19,222 bases of DNA from Chloroflexota bacterium (GTDB taxonomy: Bacteria; Chloroflexota; UBA6077; CF-72). The notes under the pieces were generated by a model. It was not told the origin of the DNA. It searched no databases and saw only the letters and a list, made by a program, of their open reading frames with translations. A program made the translations under genes and the position numbers. Location: positions 1-19,222 of the forward strand of contig JAFAWJ010000092.1 of assembly GCA_019242065.1 (NCBI GenBank), given 5' to 3'. This document shows positions 1-7,999 of the stretch, piece by piece (the first letter of the stretch is position 1; the number at the start of each line of letters is the position of its first letter).

Positions 1-1
1 T

Positions 2-1234
2 TATTTTCCCGGGAATCCGCTACTCAACTGGATTCATCCCATCTGGCACGACCAGCCGAGCGTCTACGGCCCGCTGTGGACCGACATCGGCTGGCTGATG
101 GCGACTATCACCGCACCGCTCACCAGCCTGGTCACGACCCTGGACGATGGTACGACGCTCAACGTCGGTCTCATGGACCAGGTTTTCGCCTACAAGCTGA
201 TGATGAACGCCGTCCAGATCATCAACCTGGCCCTGGTGTGGTGGCTGCTCGGACGTATCTTTGGCTCACGTCCGCGCGCACGCTTGACCGCATTTGTCGT
301 CTTCGCCTGGAACCCGCTGATGCTGTTCGACGGTCCCGGTAACGCCCACAACGATGCGCTGATGGTCACGCTGCTGCTGCTGGGCGTCGTGCCGCTGGTC
401 TGGCACAGGCGGGCTGAGGCCATCTCGAACGTCGAATGGTCGATTGGCACGGTGTTCGTCGGACTGAGTGCGCTGATCAAGTACACGACGGGGCTGGTCG
501 GCGTGTTCTACATCCTGCCCTGGGGTCGCCGGCTGCCCAACTGGCCCGCACGCGTGCTGTGGATAGGCGGCACCGGCGTGCTGCTCGGCATGATCAGCGT
601 GGTGCTGTTCATCCCGTGGCTGGATCAGCGGGCGCTGGATCCGATGTTCGTCGCCCTCGGTGGCAAGGCGTGGATGTACTCGAACTGGGCGCCGGACCTG
701 GCGGCATTGACGGTCGACCGCTGGTTGGATCCGAGCACCGCCGACGATCCGGTGGCGCTGCACGAGGGCGTGCGCGCGGTGGCCAAAGTCATCACCCGCA
801 TCATCTTCGCGATCTACCTGGGTTGGGAGCTGGTCCGGCTGTGGCGCATCGCGGGCGACAAGGACCGCCCGCTGCTCGAGCCAATCCTCGAAGCGTCCGC
901 GCGGGCGTTTGCCGTCCTGATCCTGGTGGTGCTGACCTGGGTGCTCGAGTGGTACTGGATGTGGCCGCTGGCGATCGTCACGTTGCTCGGCTGGCGCAGC
1001 ATGCTGACGAAGGTCGTCGTCGCGTACACGCTGACCTCCTTGCCGATCTTCTATGTGCATCATTACTGGAGCAACAACATGCCGGGCGTGCTGGTCCTGG
1101 CGTATGCGCTGCCGCCGCTCGTGTTGCCACTGGTGGACTGGGCGTGGCGGCGGTGGAAGCCGAGCGCACGCTTGGACGACGCCGAGGCGGTGGCGCCGGT
1201 GATGCGGGTGGAGGCCGGCGCCGCTTCAGAATGA
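2..1234 (+). CDS. GT-C family polyprenol-phosphate-sugar-dependent glycosyltransferase, 5'-truncated
   Basis: The reading frame is open from the first bases of the window, so the true start lies upstream; the internal ATG at 98 is not the start. The protein is polytopic, with roughly nine hydrophobic segments visible. Near its visible N-terminus it carries WHDQPSVYGPLW, followed later by WNPLMLFDGPGNAHNDAL. Loops of this type (an acidic residue near an aromatic patch, then an N-P-L...G-x-x-H-N-D motif) are typical of GT-C transferases of the GT87/MptA-B type, which use polyprenyl-phosphate sugars on the outer face of the membrane. The family assignment rests on recalled motifs; donor and acceptor cannot be read from sequence. 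The stop codon overlaps the start of the next gene (ATGA), implying translational coupling to a diguanylate cyclase. Confidence 0.75.
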   Translation, partial: YFPGNPLLNWIHPIWHDQPSVYGPLWTDIGWLMATITAPLTSLVTTLDDGTTLNVGLMDQVFAYKLMMNAVQIINLALVWWLLGRIFGSRPRARLTAFVVFAWNPLMLFDGPGNAHNDALMVTLLLLGVVPLVWHRRAEAISNVEWSIGTVFVGLSALIKYTTGLVGVFYILPWGRRLPNWPARVLWIGGTGVLLGMISVVLFIPWLDQRALDPMFVALGGKAWMYSNWAPDLAALTVDRWLDPSTADDPVALHEGVRAVAKVITRIIFAIYLGWELVRLWRIAGDKDRPLLEPILEASARAFAVLILVVLTWVLEWYWMWPLAIVTLLGWRSMLTKVVVAYTLTSLPIFYVHHYWSNNMPGVLVLAYALPPLVLPLVDWAWRRWKPSARLDDAEAVAPVMRVEAGAASE

Positions 1235-2082
1235 GCGCCGAGGACACGCACGAGTCGCGGCGATTGAGGGTGCTACACGCGGCGACGTTGCGCATCGTGG
1301 CGGTGCTCGAGCCGGAGGGCGTGCGGCGCGAGGTGCTGGATGCGCTCGTTGAACTCGTGCCGTGTCAATCCGCGGCGATCCGTCTGGTCGACGACTGCCC
1401 CCCTGAGGCAGCTGGCGAACCGCCGACGCACGTCAGTATCCCGATGGTGGCGCGCGGGCGGGCGGTCGGGTCGCTCGAGGTGACCTTCGGGGCGCCTGCG
1501 ACCGACGCAGACCGGCATGTCCTCGAGCTTCTGGCCGAGGTGGCTGGCATCGCGCTGCAAAATGCTCACCTCTACGAAGAGACCCGGCGGCTGGCGACGA
1601 CCGATCCGCTGACGGGCCTGAACAACTACCGCCACTTCCACGCACTGCTGGACCTCGAGATCCAGCGTGCCCGACGCATGCGCTACCCCGTCGGCATGCT
1701 CAGCATCGACCTGGATCACTTCAAACTGGTCAACGATCGGCATGGGCACCCGGCTGGCGATCGGGCGCTGCAGCGGGTGGCCGAGCTGCTGCGCAGGCGG
1801 CTCAGGCGGACGGACATCGTCGCGCGCGTCGGGGGCGAGGAGTTTGCGGTCGTGCTGCCGGGCGACGACCGGCAGGCGGTGGGGATCGTGGCCGAGGAGC
1901 TGCGCCAGGCGGTCGAGGCCGGGCCCGAGATTGCCGGCATCTCCGTCACGCTGAGTATCGGCGGCACGTCGCTGGCAGCGGAGGTGCTGGACAAACAGGT
2001 GTTGATCGAGTGTGCCGATCGGGCGCTGTACGAGGCCAAACGCAACGGCCGCAACCAGGTGCGGATGTGCCAGCCGAAGTGA
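1231..2082 (+). CDS. GAF-GGDEF diguanylate cyclase
   Basis: This 283-residue soluble protein is predicted to make cyclic di-GMP from two GTP. An N-terminal GAF-like sensor region covers about residues 12-115 and ends in a helix (LYEETRRLATTDPLTGL) that runs into the GGDEF domain at about 122-280. The signature is present as GGEEF at 201-205, a catalytically competent variant in known enzymes. An RxxD motif (RRTD, 192-195) sits exactly five residues upstream, the normal spacing of the product-inhibition I-site, so feedback inhibition is likely. FKLVNDRHGHPAGD supplies the usual nucleotide-binding segment. The ATG at 1231 overlaps the stop of the glycosyltransferase gene by four bases and fits the GAF N-terminus; the longer upstream frame is out of phase with that gene. 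No EAL domain is seen. Confidence 0.92.
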   Translation: MSAEDTHESRRLRVLHAATLRIVAVLEPEGVRREVLDALVELVPCQSAAIRLVDDCPPEAAGEPPTHVSIPMVARGRAVGSLEVTFGAPATDADRHVLELLAEVAGIALQNAHLYEETRRLATTDPLTGLNNYRHFHALLDLEIQRARRMRYPVGMLSIDLDHFKLVNDRHGHPAGDRALQRVAELLRRRLRRTDIVARVGGEEFAVVLPGDDRQAVGIVAEELRQAVEAGPEIAGISVTLSIGGTSLAAEVLDKQVLIECADRALYEAKRNGRNQVRMCQPK

Positions 2083-2098
2083 CTGTGGCCCTGGCCAG

Positions 2099-2115
2099 GC
2101 GAACGCTCGGTTCGC
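2099..2115 (+). terminator. short hairpin after the GGDEF gene
   Basis: A perfect 6-bp inverted repeat (GCGAAC / GTTCGC) with a 5-nt loop lies 17 nt after the GGDEF stop codon. There is no following T-run, so it is at best a weak intrinsic terminator or an RNA 3'-end stabiliser. Chance occurrence is quite possible in G+C-rich DNA. Confidence 0.2.
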
Positions 2116-2158
2116 AGGAAAGTGCGGGCGTGCCAGCCTCAGTAGACGTACCGACCGT

Positions 2159-2530
2159 GTGACCTTGACAGCCTGGCAGCCGTGGGTTCTGGTGGCGCTC
2201 TATGTGTGGAGCTTCGGCGTGCTCTCCGCCGCACAGTTGACGATTCGGCTGATCATGGCCTTCAACGTGCGGCTGACCCTGTTCGCCGCGCTGCTGCTGT
2301 CCGTGGCGGCCATCGGCGTATCGTTCGTCACCGCCGCGGTGGCCGGCGATCAGGCGGGTCTGGCCCGCCGCCTCGAGCTCATGCCGCTGTCGATGCTGCT
2401 CATGGCGATCGCCGGCTTTGCCATTGCCCGCTGGGTCCTGCGCATCAAGCGGTTGCGCGGTCAGATCATCGCCGGGCTGATGGTCGGCCTGCTCGACCCA
2501 CACCTGTTCACGCTGGTCACGCTATCGTGA
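2159..2530 (+). CDS. small integral membrane protein of unknown function
   Basis: I do not recognise this 123-residue protein. It has three to four hydrophobic segments (about residues 7-30, 34-57, 71-91 and 101-118). Short basic loops such as RRLE and RIKRLRG lie between them, giving a positive-inside pattern. The GTG at 2159 is the first plausible start after the 76-nt gap from the GGDEF gene and places the first hydrophobic segment at the N-terminus; a TTG at 2165 is the alternative. No clear Shine-Dalgarno sequence precedes either. The stop is 4 nt before the ATG of the metallo-hydrolase gene, so the two are probably co-transcribed. No catalytic motif is visible. The frame is open and the hydrophobic pattern is coherent, but the gene could be over-called. 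Confidence 0.55.
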   Translation: MTLTAWQPWVLVALYVWSFGVLSAAQLTIRLIMAFNVRLTLFAALLLSVAAIGVSFVTAAVAGDQAGLARRLELMPLSMLLMAIAGFAIARWVLRIKRLRGQIIAGLMVGLLDPHLFTLVTLS

Positions 2531-2534
2531 TCTG

Positions 2535-3299
2535 ATGCGGGTCCGCTTTCTGGGTACGTCGACCTCGTACGGCGTGCCCGTGATCGGGTGTCGGTGCCCG
2601 ACGTGCGTGAGCACCGATCCACGCAACAAGCGCACGCGGGCGTCGGTGTACGTGGAAACGGACGAGGGCGTGCGCCTGATCATCGATACCGGGCCCGAGG
2701 TGCGGCTGCAGGCGCTGCGCGAAGGCGTCACCCGGGTGGATGGCGTGCTGTACACGCACTTCCACGCCGATCACACTGCCGGCGTCGACGACCTCAAGGC
2801 GTTCAACGCCGCGCTGGGTGGCGTGCTGCCGTGTTTCGGCGATGCGCCGACCGGTGCCTCGCTGCGCGAGCGCTTCGGATACGCGTTTGCGGGCACGCCC
2901 TGGATCGGGCTGATTCCGCATATCGGCTACACGAACGTCGACGTCGATCCGTTTTTCGTGGGCAAGACGTGCATCCAGCCGATTCCGATGCGGCACGGTT
3001 CTATTCGCGCTACGGGCTACCGGATTGGCAACTTCGCCTACCTGACGGACACCAGCGGCGTGCCGGCGAGCTCGCGGGCGCTGTTGCAGGACCTGGAGGT
3101 GGTGGTGGTGGATGCGCTGCGCTGGGAGCCGCATCCGACGCACCTGAGCGTGCCCGAGGCGCTGGAGCTGATCCAGGCCGTGGGCGCGCGGCGCGGGTAT
3201 CTGACGCACGTGAGTCACAATCTGGAGCACAGTGCGACCGACGCCCGCGTGGGGCCGCGGGTGCAGGTGGCGTACGACGGACTCGAGCTGAGCCTCTAG
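2535..3299 (+). CDS. PhnP-like metallo-beta-lactamase-fold phosphodiesterase/hydrolase
   Basis: The 254-residue product is a metallo-beta-lactamase-fold hydrolase of the PhnP/PqqB-like branch. Near the N-terminus, LGTSTSYGVP is followed by a CxCxxC motif (Cys19, Cys21, Cys24) that in PhnP holds a structural zinc. The metal-binding signature is THFHADHTAGVDDL (His75, His77, Asp79, His80). Further ligand-bearing segments are MRHGS, YLTDTSG and the C-terminal YLTHVSHNLEH. PhnP cleaves cyclic phosphodiesters such as phosphoribosyl 1,2-cyclic phosphate, but no C-P lyase genes are nearby, so the substrate here is unknown. The length and the absence of a signal peptide fit a cytoplasmic enzyme. The gene ends 4 nt before the convergent amidohydrolase gene, with no terminator between. 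Confidence 0.88.
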   Translation: MRVRFLGTSTSYGVPVIGCRCPTCVSTDPRNKRTRASVYVETDEGVRLIIDTGPEVRLQALREGVTRVDGVLYTHFHADHTAGVDDLKAFNAALGGVLPCFGDAPTGASLRERFGYAFAGTPWIGLIPHIGYTNVDVDPFFVGKTCIQPIPMRHGSIRATGYRIGNFAYLTDTSGVPASSRALLQDLEVVVVDALRWEPHPTHLSVPEALELIQAVGARRGYLTHVSHNLEHSATDARVGPRVQVAYDGLELSL

Positions 3300-3303
3300 G
3301 TGT

Positions 3304-4143
3304 CTAGCTGGTGGGTGACCACTTGTAGATGCGCGCCAGCGAGCCGCCCATCAGGAGGGCGCGGTCGGCTTCGGACAGGCGATCGTTGACGCGGAAGGCT
3401 TCGACGCCCTGCTCGTAGGTCAACAAGGCGACGGCGCGCGTCCAGTCGGTGCCCCACAGGCAGCGCTCCAGGCCGAAGGCGTCGAAGATGCGGCCGAGCG
3501 GCTCCCAGATGTCCGGGTACGGGAAGCCCGCGTGCGACAGCGTGCCGGCGCCCGTAATTTTGATCGCCACATTCGGCTGCGCTGCTAGCGCGAGCACCTC
3601 GGGCAGCGCGGCGAACGGCTGGTCGGGCGGCGGGGGCTCGAACGGCTGTTGCAGCCCGAGATGGTCGATCACCAGCTGGGTGTCGGGATTGCGCGCCGCC
3701 AGGTCGCGGGCCTGCTGCATGCGACCCCAGGCCAGGAGATTGACGGGCAGCGAATGCCGCGCGGCGGTGGCCAGGACGTTGTTGATGCCGGGATGGGCCG
3801 GGTCGTCTGGCAGGTCGCGATTGAGCATGATGCGGATGCCGACGGTGCCGGGCGTGGCCGCCCAGTCAGCGATGGTGTCCGCGACGGCCGGGTCGTTCGG
3901 GTCGACCGGCTTGACCAGGGCGAAGCGGTCCGGGTGCGCGGCGTGGACGCTGAGCGCGTAACTGGCGTCGTAGCGGTACAGCGAAAAGGGCGAGACCAGG
4001 ATCGCGCCGTCGACGCCGACCGCATCCATGGCCGCCACCATCTGATCGCCGGTGACCTCCGGCGGACCGCGCAGCTCGCCGACCCAGGGACGGCCGGGGT
4101 GGTTGCGTTCGTAGGCGTGAACCTGCGCGTCGATGGTCGGCAT
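3304..4143 (-). CDS. amidohydrolase family protein (Amidohydro_2 type, TIM barrel)
   Basis: This 279-residue protein fits the Amidohydro_2 family of metal-dependent hydrolases and decarboxylases. The N-terminal strand carries DAQVHAYERNHPGRPW (Asp5, His9). This takes the place of the DxHxH motif of classical members: the first His is Gln, a variant I recall from related proteins. LVIDHLG in the middle and CLWGTDWTR near the C-terminus supply the later His and the conserved Asp of the barrel. The product should be cytoplasmic, since no signal peptide is seen. Substrate is not inferable; relatives act on lactones, carboxylated aromatics and amides. It lies 87 nt downstream of the minus-strand peptidase-like gene and may share its transcript. 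Its 3' end faces the metallo-hydrolase gene. Confidence 0.85.
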   Translation of the reverse strand: MPTIDAQVHAYERNHPGRPWVGELRGPPEVTGDQMVAAMDAVGVDGAILVSPFSLYRYDASYALSVHAAHPDRFALVKPVDPNDPAVADTIADWAATPGTVGIRIMLNRDLPDDPAHPGINNVLATAARHSLPVNLLAWGRMQQARDLAARNPDTQLVIDHLGLQQPFEPPPPDQPFAALPEVLALAAQPNVAIKITGAGTLSHAGFPYPDIWEPLGRIFDAFGLERCLWGTDWTRAVALLTYEQGVEAFRVNDRLSEADRALLMGGSLARIYKWSPTS

Positions 4144-4170
4144 ACCGGTAGCACTCTCCCGCTTGTCCGA

Positions 4171-4185
4171 TCCCGGTAGCCGGGA
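4171..4185 (-). terminator. short hairpin between two minus-strand genes
   Basis: A 6-bp perfect inverted repeat (TCCCGG / CCGGGA, 3-nt loop) lies in the 87-nt gap between the peptidase-like gene and the amidohydrolase gene. No T-run follows on either strand. It could be an attenuator or chance. Confidence 0.2.
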
Positions 4186-4230
4186 CCGCGCCCTCGATTG
4201 TCTGCCCCGCCCGGCGAAGCCCGCAAGCGG

Positions 4231-5823
4231 TCAGCTCACCGCGTTGGCGATGGCCTCGGCAGTGGCTCGATCGAACGAGATGACCGTCACCACCGTGTTG
4301 CCGTTTTTGCGGACTTCTGTGGCCGCGCCGGTTGCCGTCAGTGCGGCACGCGTGTCCGTGGCGGACTCCACCTGCGCGCCGAAGTAGCGGTTTTGCATGG
4401 CTTGCGCGAAGGCCTGGAAGAACGTCGTGGCGTCCGCCTCGGTATCCCAGACCGATTTGATGACCACCGCCTGGTGACCGTCCTTTTCCAGGAGCTCCCA
4501 GCGGTCGCCGGACCAGCCATCGGCCGCGCGCACACCGGTGGCGCTGTCAGTGAGCTGAGTCAGGATCAGACGTAGATCCAGCTCACCAAAGACGTTGGAG
4601 CTGATCTCACGCCAGCCGTCGCCAAGCTGACCCTGTGACAGGTCGGGCAGGTCCACGGCGACTGGCGCGACGTGGTTGCGGTATTTGTCGATGTGCAGAA
4701 TCTGGGCGGTCGACTGTGGCGGATCGCGGAACACGTCGTCGACGCCGCCGTAGCCGCTGGTCTGATAGATCTCGCGCACGAAGTTGAAGCCGTCGCCGTA
4801 GGGGAACAGCAATTGTTCGCGCAAAAAGAGCGGCGCCGAAAACAGCTTCGAGGTACTGCCGCCGCTCTGGCCGAGCTGATTCAGCTCGTCGGATGAGAGG
4901 TTCTGCTGCGCCCAGAGACGCTCCATCAGCGTGGCGTCACCCTGGATGAGCGCCTGGGCCGCGAGCGAGCGGTCGTCGTTGTCTGGATCCTTCGGCACCA
5001 GCGTAGCCAGGTCGTAGTACTGGTCCTGGAGGGCGTGGTCGTACTCCTCGGCGAAGGTGTCCTTTTCCTCGGGACCGAACTGGCCCTGGTTGGACAGCAG
5101 GTACATGGTCTTGTCGTCCTGGTTGTACAGACCCAGGATCTGCTCCTGGAGGACGCCCAGCAGGATCTGCACGACGGTCTGGTTGGGGCCGATCAGCCCC
5201 AGGGTGGTGAGCAGCTTCTGGTCGGATTCGCGCTCGCTGGGCGAGTAATCCTGGTTGAAGCGGTCGGCGTACAGGTTGTCGAGAGCCGTCTGATCCAGGA
5301 ACTGGATGGGGACGGGGTCTTTGGGCTGCAGGCCCCGCAGGTTGACGACGTCGGACTCGATCTGGAGCAGGACCGGGCTGTCGGGGCTGGTGACGGTCGG
5401 CTCGGGCACGGCGGCGGTCGTCGGGCGCGGGGCGGTGTTGGCGATGGAGACGCTCTGGGGCGTGGGGGTATTCGAGCTTGCGGGCGCGTTGCCGATGGGT
5501 GCGGCGCCGGTTGACGGGTTGGCGTTGCTTGCGGGCTGGGTAACGATGGCGTTCCCCGCGGGCGGGGTCGGGTTTGAGCCGGAGTTGGAGCCGGCGCTGC
5601 TCGGGGTGACGATCGGGTTGCCGGTGTCGGTGACGGACCCGCCGGAGCGCGCGTTGACCTGCTGCTGCAGGCTGGAGCTGGTGGCCTCGGCGGCCACGGC
5701 GCGCTGGCGCAGCTGGTCCGTCTGCGATTGGGTGGTCTGGGTCTGGCGCAGCAGGGTCAGGCTGCTCAGGGAGGTTGCGATCAGCAGACCGATCAGGACA
5801 CAGATGACGTAATTCCGCCACAT
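4231..5823 (-). CDS. membrane-anchored, putatively inactive gluzincin-like metallopeptidase
   Basis: The 530-residue protein starts with a single signal-anchor helix (about 4-26), followed by a Gln-rich probable coiled coil (about 28-57). A long disordered Ser/Thr/Pro/Asn linker runs to about 148. A globular extracytoplasmic domain follows (about 150-400), with a final alpha/beta segment. The domain resembles bacterial families carrying HExxHALQDQ, then a downstream ALxEGDAT helix and a P-P-x-S-T-E-Q-I-L-H-like motif. Here the core reads AEEYDHALQDQYYDL, so the first zinc His is Glu259; catalytic-position Glu260 and His263 remain. The downstream helix reads ALIQGDAT, with Gln294 where a Glu ligand is expected. 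RDPPQSTAQILHIDKY is retained. I infer a pseudo-peptidase with a binding or scaffolding role; family comparison is from memory. The start is shared with the divergent control region of the kinase gene. Confidence 0.75.
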   Translation of the reverse strand: MWRNYVICVLIGLLIATSLSSLTLLRQTQTTQSQTDQLRQRAVAAEATSSSLQQQVNARSGGSVTDTGNPIVTPSSAGSNSGSNPTPPAGNAIVTQPASNANPSTGAAPIGNAPASSNTPTPQSVSIANTAPRPTTAAVPEPTVTSPDSPVLLQIESDVVNLRGLQPKDPVPIQFLDQTALDNLYADRFNQDYSPSERESDQKLLTTLGLIGPNQTVVQILLGVLQEQILGLYNQDDKTMYLLSNQGQFGPEEKDTFAEEYDHALQDQYYDLATLVPKDPDNDDRSLAAQALIQGDATLMERLWAQQNLSSDELNQLGQSGGSTSKLFSAPLFLREQLLFPYGDGFNFVREIYQTSGYGGVDDVFRDPPQSTAQILHIDKYRNHVAPVAVDLPDLSQGQLGDGWREISSNVFGELDLRLILTQLTDSATGVRAADGWSGDRWELLEKDGHQAVVIKSVWDTEADATTFFQAFAQAMQNRYFGAQVESATDTRAALTATGAATEVRKNGNTVVTVISFDRATAEAIANAVS

Positions 5824-5871
5824 TGCCGCGCGCGCCGAAGGATAGCACCACGTCTGTCGCGGCCACCCCTA

Positions 5872-5896
5872 ACCCCAGGTCCCATAATTCTGGGGT
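5872..5896. promoter_or_regulatory. dyad ACCCCAG-N11-CTGGGGT in the divergent intergenic region
   Basis: A perfect 7-bp inverted repeat (5872-5878 and 5890-5896) surrounds an 11-nt A+T-richer core containing CATAAT, a -10-like hexamer at 5883-5888. The right arm overlaps the proposed GTG start of the kinase gene. The 25-bp span is the size of a dimeric-regulator operator. The -10-like hexamer about 7 nt before the start codon would give a leaderless or nearly leaderless mRNA. No good -35 box is visible. Confidence 0.35.
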
Positions 5897-7070
5897 GCAG
5901 TCGCGCTCGGCTGAGATCGCCGCTACCGTCGCCGATCCCGCGCCAGTGTTGCAGCTAATCGTCGTCTCGGCGGTCGAAATTTTGCAGGGCGCCGCGGGCG
6001 TGATCGCCTTGCTCCAGGGCGACCAGCTGATGCCGCGCGCCAGCTACGGACTGCCAGCAGGCGCCCTCACCAGCCTGCACCCGCGCCTCGACCGCGTCCT
6101 GCTCAACGTCCTCGGACAGCTCGGCGAGCAGGTCAGCGTCCTGTACCTGCCCTCCGGCTTCGGCGACTGGGCCCGCCGCTACCACGTCCTGGCGCTGCCG
6201 ATGCAGCACAACGAGCAATTGCTGGGCGTGATCTACGTCTTCCGGTACGTCGACGCTGGGGGCTTTTCTGATCGCGACCTGCACGTGCTGGACGTCTTCG
6301 CCCGTCAGGCCTCGGGTGCCCTGCAGCAAGCGCGCGCCACGGCCGACATGCTCGCCGAAAAGACGCGGCTCGAGGAGCTGCAGAACACGTTCGTCTCGAT
6401 CGTCTCGCACGAGCTGCAAACGCCGGTGGCCATCATCAAGAGCTACGCGGCGACGCTGGCGCGCGAGGATGCGGCGTGGCCGCCCGAGACGATCCAGCGT
6501 GTCTCGCACAACATCGAGGACGAGTGCGACCGTCTGCATCGGTTGATCACCGACCTGCTGGACCTGAGTCGCATCCAGGCTGGCCGCGTGGCGATGCGCG
6601 TGGGCAGCGTCGACCTGGCCCAGCTCAGTGCCGAGATCGTGGACCAGCTGGCGCCGCGATCCGCCCGCCACAGCCTGCGCACGAGCTTTCCGCCCAACTT
6701 TCCGATCATCCGCGGCGACGCGGACCAGCTCCGCCGCGCGCTGTTCAACCTGGTCCAGAACGCGGTCAAGTACTCGCCGAATGGTGGGGAGGTGCTGGTG
6801 GTTGGCGAGCCGGTGGGCAGCGACGCGGTGCTGGTGCGCGTGATCGACCACGGCAGTGGCATTGCGCCGGGTGAAGAGGAGCGCATCTTCGACCGGTTCC
6901 ATCGGTCTGACAATCGCCTGTCGCGTGCGACGACGGGTGTTGGGCTCGGTCTGTACATCACCCGCAGCATCGTGGCGGGGCACGGGGGCCGCATCTGGGC
7001 GGAGAGCGACGGCCCGGGCCGCGGCAGCGTCTTCAGTATGTTGCTGCCCGTGGGTGGCGGCACAGGCTGA
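5895..7070 (+). CDS. soluble GAF-domain sensor histidine kinase
   Basis: From a GTG at 5895 the product has 391 residues. A GAF-like domain (about 15-148) is followed by a linker helix and a complete kinase core. The H-box is FVSIVSHELQTPVAIIKSY, with phospho-acceptor His172. The N-box is NLVQNAVKYSPNGG (Asn285, Asn289). G1 is IDHGSGIAPGEEE (Asp318), the F-box IFDRFHR, and G2 TGVGLGLYITRSIV. All ATP-binding boxes are intact, so the enzyme should autophosphorylate. There is no transmembrane segment, so the signal is probably cytosolic (small ligand, redox or gas). A TTG at 5823 would add 24 unstructured residues overlapping the divergent gene's start and is less likely. The likely partner is the response regulator at 8000, with one gene between them. 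Confidence 0.9.
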   Translation: MQSRSAEIAATVADPAPVLQLIVVSAVEILQGAAGVIALLQGDQLMPRASYGLPAGALTSLHPRLDRVLLNVLGQLGEQVSVLYLPSGFGDWARRYHVLALPMQHNEQLLGVIYVFRYVDAGGFSDRDLHVLDVFARQASGALQQARATADMLAEKTRLEELQNTFVSIVSHELQTPVAIIKSYAATLAREDAAWPPETIQRVSHNIEDECDRLHRLITDLLDLSRIQAGRVAMRVGSVDLAQLSAEIVDQLAPRSARHSLRTSFPPNFPIIRGDADQLRRALFNLVQNAVKYSPNGGEVLVVGEPVGSDAVLVRVIDHGSGIAPGEEERIFDRFHRSDNRLSRATTGVGLGLYITRSIVAGHGGRIWAESDGPGRGSVFSMLLPVGGGTG

Positions 7071-7101
7071 GCGGATCGTCCAGGGAATACGCTATCGGTC
7101 G

Positions 7102-7998
7102 GTGAAGCCTTTTCGCTTTGGCGCCGTGATGGCGCAGGCCCGCTCGGCGGACGAGTGGAAAACCACGGCGATGCGCCTGGAGGCGGCCGGCTACGCGAGT
7201 CTGCTGCTGCCCGATACGGATGCGCCGTTGCTGGCTCCGTTTTCGGCCCTGGCAACGGCCGCCGCCGTCACCACCCGGCTGCACGTTGGCAACTGGGTGC
7301 TGGCCAACGACCTGCGCAATCCGGTCTTGGTGGCGCGGGAGGCGGCCACTCTGGCGATGCTGTCCGAAGGGCGGCTGGAGCTGGGCTTCGGAGCCGGACG
7401 GGGCGACCTGGACTACGCCAGCCTGGGCAGCAACGCGGCGTACTCGCCTGGCGAGCGACTGAGCCGCCTGGCGGAGTCGCTGGAAATCATCCAGCGCCTG
7501 TTCGACGGCGAAACGCTCACGTTCAACGGGCAGCATTACGCGGTCAGCAACGCGACGCTGTACCCGAGGCTCGAGCGCCGCGTGCCGATTTTGATGGCCG
7601 CCGGCGGGCCGCGCGCGCTGAAGCTGGCCGGCGAGCGCGCGGACATCGTCGCGGTGCCCTCGGGCTCCGACGCCCAGTTCTTGGAACATGTCGAGCGCAT
7701 CAAGACGGCGGCTGGCGCTCGCTTCGACCAGATCGAGCTGGCAAGCATCGTGTGGTTTGTGCCCGAGGGCGACTCGGCGGCACGCCAGTCGATCGCCACC
7801 CAGGTTGAGCGCATTACGCGCGTGAGCCTGGACACGCTGCTGGCCAGCCAGGCGCCGACAGTGATCGCCGGCTCGGTTGCGGGCATGATCGAGCAGTTGC
7901 AGGAACGTCGCTCGAGACTCGGTCTGTCGTACATCGTGGTTGGCGGCCAGGCAGCGGAGTGGCTGGCGCCGGTGGTCGAGGAGCTGGCGGGCACCTGA
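7102..7998 (+). CDS. LLM-class F420-dependent oxidoreductase (MSMEG_2516-like)
   Basis: The 298-residue product is a luciferase-like TIM-barrel oxidoreductase. Its start, [19 protein letters not shown], and the following GYASLLLPD, length and overall spacing match what I recall of the F420-dependent MSMEG_2516 family (about 295 residues). Other landmarks are [33 protein letters not shown] and [20 protein letters not shown], which shape the flavin/deazaflavin pocket in this class. It probably uses reduced F420, although FMN cannot be excluded from sequence alone. Substrate is unknown. GTG 7102 is chosen because it places the conserved KPFRFG at the N-terminus; the upstream extension belongs to the kinase reading region. 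It lies 31 nt after the kinase gene and 1 nt before the response regulator gene. Confidence 0.85.
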   Translation: MKPFRFGAVMAQARSADEWKTTAMRLEAAGYASLLLPDTDAPLLAPFSALATAAAVTTRLHVGNWVLANDLRNPVLVAREAATLAMLSEGRLELGFGAGRGDLDYASLGSNAAYSPGERLSRLAESLEIIQRLFDGETLTFNGQHYAVSNATLYPRLERRVPILMAAGGPRALKLAGERADIVAVPSGSDAQFLEHVERIKTAAGARFDQIELASIVWFVPEGDSAARQSIATQVERITRVSLDTLLASQAPTVIAGSVAGMIEQLQERRSRLGLSYIVVGGQAAEWLAPVVEELAGT

Positions 7999-7999
7999 G

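Noticed and set aside
266..1063. Minus-strand open frame of 265 codons
   Set aside because: It is the antisense shadow of the glycosyltransferase, with His/Gln/Arg-rich composition typical of reversed G+C-rich codons.
436..1230. N-terminal extension of the GGDEF gene
   Set aside because: It overlaps the glycosyltransferase in another frame and reads as Arg/Gly/Ala-rich nonsense. The domain start fits ATG 1231.
3299..3304. Bidirectional terminator between convergent genes
   Set aside because: Only 4 nt separate the stops, and no stem with a T-run is seen nearby.
5823..5894. TTG start for the histidine kinase
   Set aside because: It would add 24 low-complexity residues and share bases with the divergent gene's start codon. 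GTG 5895 begins just before the GAF-like helix.
5955..6983. Minus-strand open frame of 342 codons
   Set aside because: It lies opposite the histidine kinase, all of whose motifs are intact on the plus strand.
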